DNA of 41,205 nt from Bifidobacterium hapali (GCF_002259755.1 NZ_MWWY01000037.1:101-41305); one strand, 5' to 3'; positions 1 to 8,867 are shown, counted from the stretch's first letter. Notes: generated by a model not told the origin, from the letters alone. Made by a program: numbers and translations.

Positions 1-498
<498 letters not shown>

Positions 499-660
499 AA
501 ATGAAAAGACTCAACAAAGACTCTCAAAAACAAAAATTGACAATCGTCCTATAAGGAAGGACGTTCGCACAAAAACCCCAACCCCCATCAAACCCTCCCA
601 GGTACTCCAACAAAACCATTGAAGCGGGAATTGGACTGGCAATCACAAACATAAAGAAGT

Positions 661-690
661 AGTACAAACACGCTCTTGAGTTCTCAAACC
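661..690 (-). promoter_or_regulatory. Actinobacterial rrn leader element (antitermination/processing)
   Basis: The minus strand reads TTTGAGAACTCAAGAGCGTG followed by TTTGTACT, about 165 bases before the 16S 5' end. The TTGAGAACTCAA dyad followed by a GTGTTTG-type tail is a conserved block upstream of 16S and 23S genes in many actinobacteria, linked to antitermination and RNase III processing. The match is from memory of the consensus; the function is inferred. Confidence 0.6.
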
Positions 691-755
691 ACCACCACTC
701 GACCAACTCTCAACCCTCAAGCAGAGAACCAATCGCTGACCGGCAGCGAGTAGAT

Positions 756-784
756 AACTTACACGACCACGAACACAAACGCAA
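756..784 (-). promoter_or_regulatory. Candidate rrn promoter P2
   Basis: On the minus strand TTGCGT (779-784) and TAAGTT (756-761) are separated by exactly 17 bases. They lie upstream of the leader element and 16S gene, so transcription would start near 749. It is a sigma-70-like match by eye only. Confidence 0.4.
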
Positions 785-862
785 ATCAACACAACAAACA
801 ACACCCAAAAACGTTGCAAACACACGACTCCCTCGGCGTGTCGCAAACAGCGTTTCACACCC

Positions 863-891
863 AACATAACCACCATAAACCACCAAAACAA
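863..891 (-). promoter_or_regulatory. Candidate rrn promoter P1
   Basis: On the minus strand TTGTTT (886-891) and TATGTT (863-868) are 17 bases apart, about 100 bases upstream of candidate P2. Tandem promoters are common before rRNA operons. The hexamers are imperfect. Confidence 0.3.
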
Positions 892-953
892 CCCACAGGT
901 AAACAACAAACCACCAACACACGGCGTGTCGGCAGCCAAAACACCAACACAAA

Positions 954-975
954 GGCTCCCCTAGCAAGGGGAGCC
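954..975 (-). terminator. Hairpin terminator, short form of the dispersed CTCCCC repeat
   Basis: Arms GGCTCCCC and GGGGAGCC enclose loop TAGCAA (8-6-8). It lies 60 bases after the oligopeptidase B stop on the minus strand and is followed there by a T-rich run, which fits Rho-independent termination before the rrn promoters. The same hairpin recurs at 5487-5506, 26819-26841 (degenerate) and 29735-29756. Confidence 0.55.
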
Positions 976-1034
976 GAGATAAAACACTTAACGGCAACGT
1001 GCTAACAGGGGCCACACACCGCTCAATCCAACAA

Positions 1035-3590
1035 TCAGTAGTGCACGCCCATTACTGATAGGCACCATGCGTTTTCGTAAGAGACTTCTTCCCACTGCTT
1101 GTATCGACCAGTCGTGCCTCCGTGCCCGGCTTCAACCTCGATTTTGACGATCGCATCCACGCCCGCAGCTTGCAAACGCGCTACCCATTTGAGCGGTTCG
1201 ACAACCAACACGCGCGTATCGTTCATCGACGTAGTCACGAATATCTTCGGGAACACCGGCGCAACCGCACCACCAACACCAGAGACACCGCCAACACCAG
1301 CATTCCCAGCATCCGGTGCGTTCTCATACGGCGTATACGACTTCATGTAGCGATACACATCCGCATCATGCAACGGATCGCCCCACTCATCCCATTCGGT
1401 TACCGTTAACGGCAGCGACGGATCGAGAATCGACGTCAACGCATCCACAAATGGCACATCTGCTTCGATACCCGCGAATCGATCAGGCGCCATATTGGCC
1501 ACTGCTCCCATCAGCAATCCACCAGCCGAACCACCGTTCGCTACAGTCCTGCGTCGGTCAGCTAATCCAGCTTCTTGCAATGCCACTGTCGCGTCAACGA
1601 AATCTTCAAACGAGTGTCGCTTATTCAGCCGCCGTCCCTGCTCATACCATGCGCGACCCATTTCGCCACCGCCGCGAATATGCGGCACCGCATACAGCAC
1701 GCCGCGATCAAGCAAACTCAGTCGCGCCACTGAAAATCCTGGATCGGAACTGATCTCATACGCACCGTATCCGGTGATAAACATGGCCGAATGAGACACG
1801 GGCATGTCACGACGCCACGCGAGCGACACCGGAATCTGTTCGCCGTCGCGTGCGGTAATCCACACGCGACGTTCCATGTAGTTGCGCGGATCAAAATCGC
1901 CGAGTACGGCGGCGCGCTTGAGCAGTCGGTCTTCGCCAGTGCATGGGTTGATATCATGCAGCTCGCCGGGACGCGTATAGCTAGAGAACGAGTAACGCAT
2001 GCGCGGCGCTTCGTATGAAGGATTGCCGCCAGAACCGATTGAGTACAGTCGTCGCGTTTCGCCGGGCAATAGATCGTCGGCGGCACCATCCCATGTATTC
2101 ACCATACGCAGCGACTGCACATCAGCGTCACCAGCATCACCAGCATCACCATCAGCCGAAATACCATCCCCGCCAACAGCCGCGTGCGGATGCGGACCGG
2201 CAGCATCATCCACCGCATCATCGTCGTCAAGTGACGGTTCAACATCCCAATCATCATCCAACGCAGGCGGTACCAATTCGCGGAATGCCCACGGTCGGCC
2301 GGCGAGAAAATCAGCGGCAGCTTGTTCCTTGGTCATTACAGCCACGCGAGGAAGGCCGTCCGTACGATACGACAGCGCGACGAAATGCCGGTAAATCGCC
2401 AATCCCTCGATCGCCAACCCATGCGCACCCTGCACAATCGCCGGATTAACTGGGTTCACATACGCTTCACCAATGCGGCGAGCGCGAGCACCAGACTCAA
2501 ACCGATCACCCTGTTCGCAACCATACGGTGAGCCGACAGCCACGCGCGTTCCCTCGCCAAGCTGATACGGCGGCTTGTGCGACCGCATGTCAATCACATC
2601 GATCTCAAAATTTGGATTCATCGCATTGTGATAGACGATTGCCAGCGGCACGTCCTCGCCGTGCTCTCCCGCACCCTCAAAACATGCGAAACTCACGTCG
2701 TATTCGATATCGGTCTGTCGCGGAATGAATACCGAAAACTCACCTTCGGGATTATCCATCGGCAGCATCCACACTTCGGTCGTAGTTTTGGACCCTGTAC
2801 CGATCACGACGTGCCGCTCGTCGAAGCTCATGCCGACGCCGACCCAGAATCGTTCATCCGACTCGCGATACACCTCAACATCTTCAGCAACCGGCGTACC
2901 AACGTGATGCCGGCGCACCGCATATGGTCGCCACGCATCATCCACCATCACGTAGAACACCCACTGCCCGTCCGGCGTCAAACTTGCCCCGCCAATACCA
3001 TCCAACGCATCCGGCAACTCCACGCCACTAGATAAATCGCGAATGCGAAAATCGTAACGTTCGTCACCACGCGTATCCACGCCGTACAGCATCCACCGGC
3101 CGTCGCGACTTAAGTCAAGTCCACCGAGTCGGAAGAAATCGTGACCTTCCGCTTCTCGGTTTGCGTCGAAAATAATTTCCTCGCCGGGCATGGAACCGGG
3201 TTGTGATGTTGCGTCAACGCTCGGCGGCTCCCAATCGTCCGCACTACGCACTGGCATGCGACATTGCAATCCGTACTGTTGACCGGTCAGCGTGCGTGAG
3301 AAATACCAGTAATCGTTGATGCGCGTCGGCACAGACATGTCAGTTTGCTGAATACGCGACTTCAGTTCGTCAAATAGCGTGGCGCGCAGTCCAGCAAGAC
3401 CAGCCATGCGCGCGTCGCAGTATCGGTTTTGCGCAGCGACATAGTCACGCACTTGCGGCGAATCCTTGTCTCGCATCCACGCGTACGGATCGGTAAACGT
3501 ATCGCCGTGGAACGTGCGCTGGAACGGTATACGCTGTGCGGTTGGCGGCTGCAGTGGCGCACTCTGCTCGGACATACTCTCGTCGGTCAT
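1035..3590 (-). CDS. ptrB: Oligopeptidase B (S9A prolyl oligopeptidase family)
   Basis: Cytoplasmic serine peptidase that cleaves short peptides after basic residues. Order: N-terminal segment, beta-propeller, then an alpha/beta hydrolase catalytic domain. The nucleophile lies in GGSAGGLLMGAV (Ser codon 1527-1529, about residue 688), the acid in the segment TSMNDTR and the histidine in the segment AGHGGTTGRY near the C-terminus. The RGGGEMGRAWYEQG and EWDEWGDP segments are typical of the oligopeptidase B branch. At 851 residues it is longer than the usual ~690, partly through an acidic Asp/Ala/Gly-rich insertion (coded around 2100-2260) and a Gly/Val-rich one (around 1255-1305). The start is uncertain. 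ATG 3590 is chosen because a TACAAT hexamer lies 8 bases upstream with no Shine-Dalgarno; 3644 and 3575 are alternatives. Confidence 0.93.
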   Translation of the reverse strand: MTDESMSEQSAPLQPPTAQRIPFQRTFHGDTFTDPYAWMRDKDSPQVRDYVAAQNRYCDARMAGLAGLRATLFDELKSRIQQTDMSVPTRINDYWYFSRTLTGQQYGLQCRMPVRSADDWEPPSVDATSQPGSMPGEEIIFDANREAEGHDFFRLGGLDLSRDGRWMLYGVDTRGDERYDFRIRDLSSGVELPDALDGIGGASLTPDGQWVFYVMVDDAWRPYAVRRHHVGTPVAEDVEVYRESDERFWVGVGMSFDERHVVIGTGSKTTTEVWMLPMDNPEGEFSVFIPRQTDIEYDVSFACFEGAGEHGEDVPLAIVYHNAMNPNFEIDVIDMRSHKPPYQLGEGTRVAVGSPYGCEQGDRFESGARARRIGEAYVNPVNPAIVQGAHGLAIEGLAIYRHFVALSYRTDGLPRVAVMTKEQAAADFLAGRPWAFRELVPPALDDDWDVEPSLDDDDAVDDAAGPHPHAAVGGDGISADGDAGDAGDADVQSLRMVNTWDGAADDLLPGETRRLYSIGSGGNPSYEAPRMRYSFSSYTRPGELHDINPCTGEDRLLKRAAVLGDFDPRNYMERRVWITARDGEQIPVSLAWRRDMPVSHSAMFITGYGAYEISSDPGFSVARLSLLDRGVLYAVPHIRGGGEMGRAWYEQGRRLNKRHSFEDFVDATVALQEAGLADRRRTVANGGSAGGLLMGAVANMAPDRFAGIEADVPFVDALTSILDPSLPLTVTEWDEWGDPLHDADVYRYMKSYTPYENAPDAGNAGVGGVSGVGGAVAPVFPKIFVTTSMNDTRVLVVEPLKWVARLQAAGVDAIVKIEVEAGHGGTTGRYKQWEEVSYENAWCLSVMGVHY

Positions 3591-3598
3591 GAGCGACC

Positions 3599-3604
3599 AT
3601 TGTA
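3599..3604 (-). promoter_or_regulatory. Candidate -10 box for leaderless ptrB transcript
   Basis: The minus strand has TACAAT ending 8 bases before ATG 3590, and no purine-rich ribosome site in between. This would put the transcript start at or next to the ATG. No convincing -35 is visible. Confidence 0.35.
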
Positions 3605-3703
3605 GTGACCACCTGACACAAGCGAGTTGAATCGTTTCTCTCATGGACTGATATGGACTGAGAAACGTTCAACAGGCGACACGCAAGTTACGTTCGCACC
3701 AGA

Positions 3704-4930
3704 TCAGATTGCGTGCTGCTTAAGATACGGCAACATTGTTTTCATCAGATTCGCACCCGTAGTTCCCGTGAATACTGGCACATCCGTAACTGGCATCGGC
3801 TGGGTTGACGTAGTGCCGACGACAGACGAAATCGGCGAGTATTCACGCGGTGACAGCTGACGGATACCGATTGCGATCACGCGGCCCGGATAGCGTCGTG
3901 TAATCGTTGCGTACGTTGTCGGATCTTTCTGACCGTCGTCACCGACGAGAATGAACTTCATGTCCGGAAAATCAGCCATCAACTGTTCAGCAAACTCGAG
4001 TTTGTGTTGCGGACCAGTTGGGACAAATGTTTTCGGACGCGGGTCGAGATCGCGCAGTAGCAGCGGACCTTCCGGAAATCCGTGGTCGATGATGAAGTGA
4101 CGAATCGAACTTTCGACATTCCACGGGGATGTAGACAAGTAGAAAAATGGCGCATCTGGATACAAGTCAGCGAGCTTAGTAAACAGCACGCTCATGCCCG
4201 GCACAGACGCTTTTTTCTTCGGGTCAAGGAAAAGTAGATTGTACAGCGCTTTCCACAATGTGGGCGCCTGCGTGATCATGATGGTGTCGTCAACATCCGA
4301 AATAATGCCAACTTTGGCACGCGATGGAATCGTGAACAGATTCGATGACACCGGGCGACGATGCTCCACCTGATAGGTCACGCGATGCACGCCCGGTTCT
4401 AAGCGATGCTCAGCCACGAGGTCGAGATAGCCGCTCATGTCTGAAATCGCATATTCGCCAGCTGTGTCTCGCGCATGATCAAATCGATCGTAAATCTCTG
4501 ATTGACCGACTTGCACAGTTTCCACCGGCATACCGTCGATCGCAATACGTACTTGACGATGCGGCGCAGGAATTGCCAGCATACCGCGAATACCACGTGT
4601 CAGTTCGCCGCTACGTGCGTGAACCGGCGCGTACACGGTGCGACAAATCAGTCGTGAATAGTTTTCCGTACCGTATCCAACATACGGTTCAACATTCGGA
4701 TACCATCCCCAACCAGTTACGATCGGTGTCGAAAAACGCACCCACGCACTGAACATATGCGTGATCACACGACGGAACGTACGCACGAGTAACGGCTTAT
4801 TTTCGATGCGCTCGTGCTTAGACGCGGCGTCGAACGTCGTGACGACCGTGCGCGCGGGAATCGGCACGGTTTCCATTTCATCGGCCGGCGTAGTGTCAGT
4901 ATCCGCAGTATGCTGCTGTATCCTGCTCAT
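3704..4930 (-). CDS. App1-family (DUF2183) phosphatidate phosphatase-like protein
   Basis: 408 residues. The C-terminal half has the HAD-type phosphatase signature of the App1/DUF2183 family: IISDVDDTIMIT around residue 215 (the DxDxT catalytic motif), an FFYLSTSPWN segment (motif II Ser/Thr) and ILVGDDGQKDPTTY (motif IV acidic pair). The N-terminal half resembles the Ig-like/C2-like portion often joined to this domain. By family it should dephosphorylate phosphatidic acid or a related phospholipid or phosphoprotein; the bacterial substrate is not known to me. It follows gcvH on the same strand after a 40-base gap. There is no Shine-Dalgarno, but TATAGT ends 6 bases before the ATG, suggesting its own leaderless promoter. 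Confidence 0.85.
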   Translation of the reverse strand: MSRIQQHTADTDTTPADEMETVPIPARTVVTTFDAASKHERIENKPLLVRTFRRVITHMFSAWVRFSTPIVTGWGWYPNVEPYVGYGTENYSRLICRTVYAPVHARSGELTRGIRGMLAIPAPHRQVRIAIDGMPVETVQVGQSEIYDRFDHARDTAGEYAISDMSGYLDLVAEHRLEPGVHRVTYQVEHRRPVSSNLFTIPSRAKVGIISDVDDTIMITQAPTLWKALYNLLFLDPKKKASVPGMSVLFTKLADLYPDAPFFYLSTSPWNVESSIRHFIIDHGFPEGPLLLRDLDPRPKTFVPTGPQHKLEFAEQLMADFPDMKFILVGDDGQKDPTTYATITRRYPGRVIAIGIRQLSPREYSPISSVVGTTSTQPMPVTDVPVFTGTTGANLMKTMLPYLKQHAI

Positions 4931-4936
4931 AACCCC

Positions 4937-4942
4937 ACTATA
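4937..4942 (-). promoter_or_regulatory. Candidate -10 box for leaderless App1-like transcript
   Basis: The minus strand has TATAGT followed by exactly six bases (GGGGTT) and then the ATG at 4930, the spacing expected if transcription starts at the A of the start codon. A small inverted repeat (GGTCA-AA-TGACC, 4948-4959 region) sits just upstream and could bind a regulator. Confidence 0.45.
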
Positions 4943-4970
4943 CGGTGGTCAAATGACCGACCGTATCGGC

Positions 4971-5378
4971 TCAGCGGATGATCTTGGCGTATTCTTCAGC
5001 CGTAAGTAGGTCTGGTTCGTCATCATCGAGTTCGATTTTGAGCAGCCAACCTTCGCCGTACGGATCGTTCGTGATCACGCTCGGATCGTCACTCGCCTCA
5101 TGATTGACGTATCGCACCGTGCCGGAAACCGGGCTGACCAGCGGCTGCACAGCTTTGGAAGACTCAAGTTCGACGATTTCGTCGCCAGATTCCACACGCT
5201 CACCGGGCTCAGGCAGATCAACGAACACAAGCTCGCCCATCTGCTCGGCTGCGTATTCAGTGATACCAACGATTGCCGGAGACGCAGATTCATCCACCCA
5301 CGCATGCTCTTCAGAGTATGAGAGGTGGTCCGGAATATCGAGGTTTTCAGGAGTTTCTGCTTCGTTGTTGTCGCTCAT
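4971..5378 (-). CDS. gcvH: Glycine cleavage system H protein (lipoyl carrier)
   Basis: 135-residue lipoyl-domain protein. The segment LESSKAVQPLVSPVSGTV carries the lipoylated lysine of the ESxK motif, and the GITEYAAEQMGELVFVDLP block and GWLLKI segment are diagnostic of GcvH. In the glycine cleavage system H carries the aminomethyl intermediate between P and T. No gcvP, gcvT, lpd or lipoate ligase is in this window, so here it stands alone. The ATG at 5378 is preferred over an in-frame TTG at 5387; TACATT ends 7 bases upstream, with a weak GGGA between. The N-terminal ~15 residues are acidic and poorly conserved. Confidence 0.92.
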   Translation of the reverse strand: MSDNNEAETPENLDIPDHLSYSEEHAWVDESASPAIVGITEYAAEQMGELVFVDLPEPGERVESGDEIVELESSKAVQPLVSPVSGTVRYVNHEASDDPSVITNDPYGEGWLLKIELDDDEPDLLTAEEYAKIIR

Positions 5379-5385
5379 AGTTCCC

Positions 5386-5391
5386 AATGTA
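5386..5391 (-). promoter_or_regulatory. Candidate -10 box upstream of gcvH
   Basis: The minus strand has TACATT ending 7 bases before the gcvH ATG (5378). It fits a leaderless or very short-leader transcript. No clear -35. Confidence 0.35.
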
Positions 5392-5458
5392 CTACAACCG
5401 TTGCCGTTCGATGCATGATGCTGAGAAGGGGGCCACGGGTTAGACTGTTCGTAAGTGT

Positions 5459-5516
5459 GACTACCCCTCAGACCGCTTCGCGGCCAGCTCCCCTAGCAAG
5501 GGGAGCCTAGAGGGGA
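5459..5516 (-). repeat. Dispersed CTCCCC repeat, right-half form; likely terminator
   Basis: Holds ACTACCCCTCAG, a small CCGC/GCGG hairpin, then the GCTCCCC / TAGCAA / GGGGAGC hairpin (5487-5506) and AGAGGGGAA, which can close an outer stem with ACCCCTC. It lies just after the nudC stop on the minus strand and probably ends that operon. The same ACTACCCCTCAG ... CGCGGCCAGCTCCCCT block forms the right arm of the longer element at 8868-8974. Confidence 0.6.
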
Positions 5517-5521
5517 ACTTG

Positions 5522-6631
5522 TTACAGCTCGCGACCGTACCATTCTTCGATCATGTATCGTGCGATCGTCGCCTTGCCGGGCGCAACCATACGGCCGGAA
5601 ATGAGCTCATTCGTGTACTCGTCACGCGTCACCCAACGAGCAGTCATCGTCTCTTCACCGTCCACATGCACGTCAGTGGTGACAGCCTGCGCTTTGAACG
5701 CCATCATCAGCGAAGCCGGGAAAGGCCACGGCTGCGAGCCGAGATACTTCACTGCACCGAGCGTTAACCCAACCTCTTCCTTAGCTTCGCGGCGCACCGC
5801 ATGCTCAAGATTCTCGCCAGCTTCCACGAAACCAGCCGATACCGAGTACAGTCGCGCATCCTTCCACGCAACGTTATGCTGCACAAGCAGTCGATCATTA
5901 CTGTCAACGATCGCTGTGATGACAGCCGGTTCGACACGCGGGAACAGCAGACGATGACCATCGCCATCGTTTGTGCAACGCTGTGCCCAGCCTGCCATCG
6001 CCGCTTCAACCGGCGCACCACACGTTGGACAGAACTGTTGGCGCGTATGCCAAATACTCAACGAAATCGCACTCGTAGCTTGACCAGCTTCACGCGGCGT
6101 CGCATGCGGTGCAAACCCTCGCAAATCAACCCAGTCAAACCTCGTAACCGCTTGTTCAAGCAGGCTCGGCCGAACAGCAGTGTGCGCCTGTGCGTCACTG
6201 TCATGCTCGTCAAACGCATCATCTGCACCAGTTAACGCTGCATCCGAAACATGCACCGAGCGTTGCGGCACGTTGCTACTCGCTTCGCTGATACGTGTAA
6301 TATCAACCGCAATCACATGCTCATTACGCTCCCCGCCGTAACTGCCGAGAAACATGGCGACGACTTGCGGATGCGTAGCCAGATCACTGCGCACGTACGT
6401 GCCGGGAACGGTCGCCAGACGCATACGCACGTTCTCATAATCGACGATGCCACCCTGACCTTTCGGCACTGCAATGCGACCGTCACGCGTAAGAATAACT
6501 TTGGTGGACGGTTCGATGAGCAACGTGTCGATAAGTCCATCTTCGCTACGACGTTCAGTGTGATAGTCGATATCACCTTGTGCGAGCGGTAGGAATGGTA
6601 ACGCCTGCGTTAATGCCAATGGTGAGAACAT
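5522..6631 (-). CDS. nudC: NADH pyrophosphatase NudC (Nudix hydrolase)
   Basis: 369 residues. It hydrolyses NAD(H) to NMN(H) and AMP and may remove NAD caps from RNA. In order: an N-terminal region, a zinc-ribbon segment (FCPTCGAPVEAA ... QRCTNDGDGH), a complete Nudix box (GFVEAGENLEHAV then RREAKEEVGL) and the NudC-specific SQPWPFPASLMMAF motif. The zinc ribbon is unusual: the second CxxC keeps only its first Cys, the next candidate ligand being a His six residues on. The start at ATG 6631 has AAAGGA nine bases upstream, so an upstream in-frame codon at 6679 is not used. It is the last gene of a three-gene minus-strand operon. Confidence 0.93.
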   Translation of the reverse strand: MFSPLALTQALPFLPLAQGDIDYHTERRSEDGLIDTLLIEPSTKVILTRDGRIAVPKGQGGIVDYENVRMRLATVPGTYVRSDLATHPQVVAMFLGSYGGERNEHVIAVDITRISEASSNVPQRSVHVSDAALTGADDAFDEHDSDAQAHTAVRPSLLEQAVTRFDWVDLRGFAPHATPREAGQATSAISLSIWHTRQQFCPTCGAPVEAAMAGWAQRCTNDGDGHRLLFPRVEPAVITAIVDSNDRLLVQHNVAWKDARLYSVSAGFVEAGENLEHAVRREAKEEVGLTLGAVKYLGSQPWPFPASLMMAFKAQAVTTDVHVDGEETMTARWVTRDEYTNELISGRMVAPGKATIARYMIEEWYGREL

Positions 6632-6695
6632 GAAACCGCTTCCTTTCGCTGTGCGGATATCCGTTTGTATGCCCGTCATATGTGCGCGCTATTCG

Positions 6696-7559
6696 TTATT
6701 GTGCTCGTCCCATCAGCGCTGTCAGTGCTGTCGCAACTTGCGCGGGATGTTCTACCGCGCTGAAATGACCACAATCATTGATGAGTGTGTACGCAACATG
6801 CGTGTTAGTCATCGCGCTGGCGATCGTACGCATCCGCGACTCGTCCGCAAACGGATCTTTGTCACCACAAATTACAGCCGCTGGAGCACTAATCAGCGGC
6901 AACTGATCGTTCAAATCAGGCCGTCCTGCAGCCATACGCTGACGCCACGCGATACCCTCCGGCTTTTGATCGAGAATCCAACGTGTGAACAGTGCTTTGC
7001 CAGCCGCCGACTGTTTGAAACTCGAATCTGACGGATTCGCATCAGCAAAATGCATCACCGGATCTACAGAACGCTCATTTTCGCATTGCTCAGCCACGTG
7101 CACACGATTTGCGCGCTGTTCGCGCGTATCCGCATCCCCCTTAGTGTCACACATTGCAAATCCCGCAACAGCATCTGGATGCCGACGCTGAATGTCGAGA
7201 ATCACATAGCCGCCCATCGATAATCCAGCCCATACCGCACGCTCGTATCCGGCCGCATGCAACACATCAACATACGCGTCGGCCAGCAAATCCAACGCGT
7301 GCTCGTACGCACCGTCAGCGGCGCGTCCACCAGACTCAGCGTCACTCACTACCGGCGCATCCCCCGCCCCCGGCATATCCGGAGCCCAGATCGCAAACTG
7401 CGGCAAACCGGCTTCGTCAGACTGCCGGATAATCTCAGCCGCACAGTCATCCCACATGCGATGGTCCACTGGAAACGCGTGGACGAGCACCAACGGCACA
7501 GTGTGGCCGTCACCGTCGCGGTACACGGTATTCTTTAAGTTTTTCAGCTCAATCGTCAT
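6696..7559 (-). CDS. Alpha/beta hydrolase
   Basis: 287 residues with the alpha/beta hydrolase fold: oxyanion segment HAFPVDHRMW near residue 28, nucleophile elbow GLSMGGYV, acid in CGDKDPFADE and the histidine in NDCGHFSAVEHP near the C-terminus. All three catalytic residues are present, so it should be an active esterase, lactonase or related enzyme; the substrate cannot be told from sequence. It starts 18 bases after the upstream DUF4916 gene (AGGGTG about nine bases before the ATG) and is followed 64 bases later by nudC, so the three genes are probably co-transcribed. Confidence 0.87.
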   Translation of the reverse strand: MTIELKNLKNTVYRDGDGHTVPLVLVHAFPVDHRMWDDCAAEIIRQSDEAGLPQFAIWAPDMPGAGDAPVVSDAESGGRAADGAYEHALDLLADAYVDVLHAAGYERAVWAGLSMGGYVILDIQRRHPDAVAGFAMCDTKGDADTREQRANRVHVAEQCENERSVDPVMHFADANPSDSSFKQSAAGKALFTRWILDQKPEGIAWRQRMAAGRPDLNDQLPLISAPAAVICGDKDPFADESRMRTIASAMTNTHVAYTLINDCGHFSAVEHPAQVATALTALMGRAQ

Positions 7560-7577
7560 GATTCACGCACCCTAAGC

Positions 7578-8213
7578 TCAATCGCCAAGCCACGCCAACG
7601 CACGGCGCACAATATCGCCGTGACCGTTGACCATCTGCGCAATAAACGTATCCATCAGCTCGCTATGCGGGTCCACCCACTCCACGTCAAGCGTCTCATC
7701 TTGCGGTTTGCAATCACCGGCAATCGGCACCACATAGCACAATGCAATCGCATGTTGGCGAGGATCGTAATACTCACTCATACCGGGCGTCGGGAAAAAC
7801 TCAGCGACGCAGCACGGCTGCAAACTTTGCGGCAACACTGGCAACGCAATATCGCCCAAATCCTTAGCCACATTGCGAGCAATCGCCTCGCGCAACGTCT
7901 CATGGAACAAGACACGACCGGTAATCAGCGTGCGTTCAATCGACCCGTCATCGGCCACGCGCAGCAATGAACCAACCTGCGACACGCGCCCAAGCTCGTC
8001 AGTGCGCACCGGCACAACCTCCACATACGCGATCGGCATCTGCCGACGCGCGCGGTTAATATCAGCCGGACCAAGCCATCCCGGAGGATTGCCATGACCG
8101 GTGCCGCGGATGAAATCCTCAGGCGTAATATTGTCGAACTCGCCGCGGCGACGACCCGCGTCGAAATCACCCTCGTCGGGCACTTCATCATTCAAGACTG
8201 GCATACGTCCCAT
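7578..8213 (-). CDS. DUF4916 / Nudix-superfamily protein with degenerate catalytic box
   Basis: 211 residues. The pattern matches the actinobacterial DUF4916 family, annotated as Nudix-like. The segment GRVLFHETLREAIA followed by RNVAKDLGD aligns with the Nudix box (Gx5Ex7REUxEExGU), but the REUxEE core reads RNVAKD, so most metal-binding glutamates are missing. A binding, regulatory or altered catalytic role is more likely than ordinary Nudix hydrolysis (inference). It leads the operon with the alpha/beta hydrolase and NudC. Start choice is open: ATG 8213 (GGGG about five bases upstream), ATG 8204 or GTG 8249. The protein core begins after residue ~40 in any case. Confidence 0.75.
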   Translation of the reverse strand: MGRMPVLNDEVPDEGDFDAGRRRGEFDNITPEDFIRGTGHGNPPGWLGPADINRARRQMPIAYVEVVPVRTDELGRVSQVGSLLRVADDGSIERTLITGRVLFHETLREAIARNVAKDLGDIALPVLPQSLQPCCVAEFFPTPGMSEYYDPRQHAIALCYVVPIAGDCKPQDETLDVEWVDPHSELMDTFIAQMVNGHGDIVRRALAWLGD

Positions 8214-8496
8214 TATCGCCCCGGGCCTGTAACGGGGAGCGTGCGACACTCACGGAATGAATCGCTGAATCTGTGCGGTTTTATGCACACGGCTAGGTTC
8301 TGTAGGCATGCTCAAGGCGCGCGGATTTGGCTCACAGGGGAAGATGTTGGCCGTTCCTGCGATGCTAGGGTTCAACTATGGTCGGTTATGGTCAGTCGTA
8401 CGATCGTCGATTAACGGCGGATTCGTCGCATAACGGCAGACTGTAGACAGACTGTAGTGCGAACGACTACGAAGAACATGAAGGGAAGGATCGAGC

Positions 8497-8850
8497 ATGG
8501 CAACCGTCACGCTGAATACGCAAGATTTTGAGAAGACGCTCAACGATAACGAGCTGGTATTCGTTGATTTCTGGGCAACATGGTGCGGACCGTGCCGTGC
8601 ATTTGGTCCGATTTTTGAGCAGGCCAGCAACGAAAACCCGGATATTGTGTTCGGCAAGGTCGATATTGATGAAAATCAGGATCTAGCTGTGGCTGCTGGT
8701 ATTCAAGCAGTGCCGACACTGCTCATCGCCAAGAAGGGTCAGGTTGTGTTCAAGCAGGCCGGCGCGCTGCGCGCATCCGATCTCGATGACCTGATCAAGC
8801 AGGCCAAGTCGCTCGACGTGGACGCTGGCGACACCCAGCTGTCCGAGTGA
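8497..8850 (+). CDS. trxA: Thioredoxin
   Basis: 117-residue thioredoxin with the redox-active WCGPC in VDFWATWCGPCRAFGP around residue 30 and the cis-proline segment AVPTLLIAKKG. It reduces protein disulfides in the cytoplasm, normally recycled by thioredoxin reductase, which is not in this window. AGGGAAGGA lies about eight bases before the ATG. It is transcribed divergently from the DUF4916-nudC operon and followed by a large palindromic repeat that may act as terminator. Confidence 0.96.
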   Translation: MATVTLNTQDFEKTLNDNELVFVDFWATWCGPCRAFGPIFEQASNENPDIVFGKVDIDENQDLAVAAGIQAVPTLLIAKKGQVVFKQAGALRASDLDDLIKQAKSLDVDAGDTQLSE

Positions 8851-8867
8851 TTCATTCTTGGCTCGCC

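Larger units (their letters stand above)
499..1015 (-). other. rRNA operon leader and promoter region
   Basis: About 500 bases without a protein gene lie between the 16S 5' end and the stop of the upstream peptidase gene. Read on the minus strand the region holds a terminator-like hairpin (954-975), two candidate promoters (863-891 and 756-784) and the conserved actinobacterial rrn leader element (661-690). The T/G-rich minus strand is typical of an untranslated rRNA leader. The short open frames here have no start signal and are not called. Confidence 0.8.
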
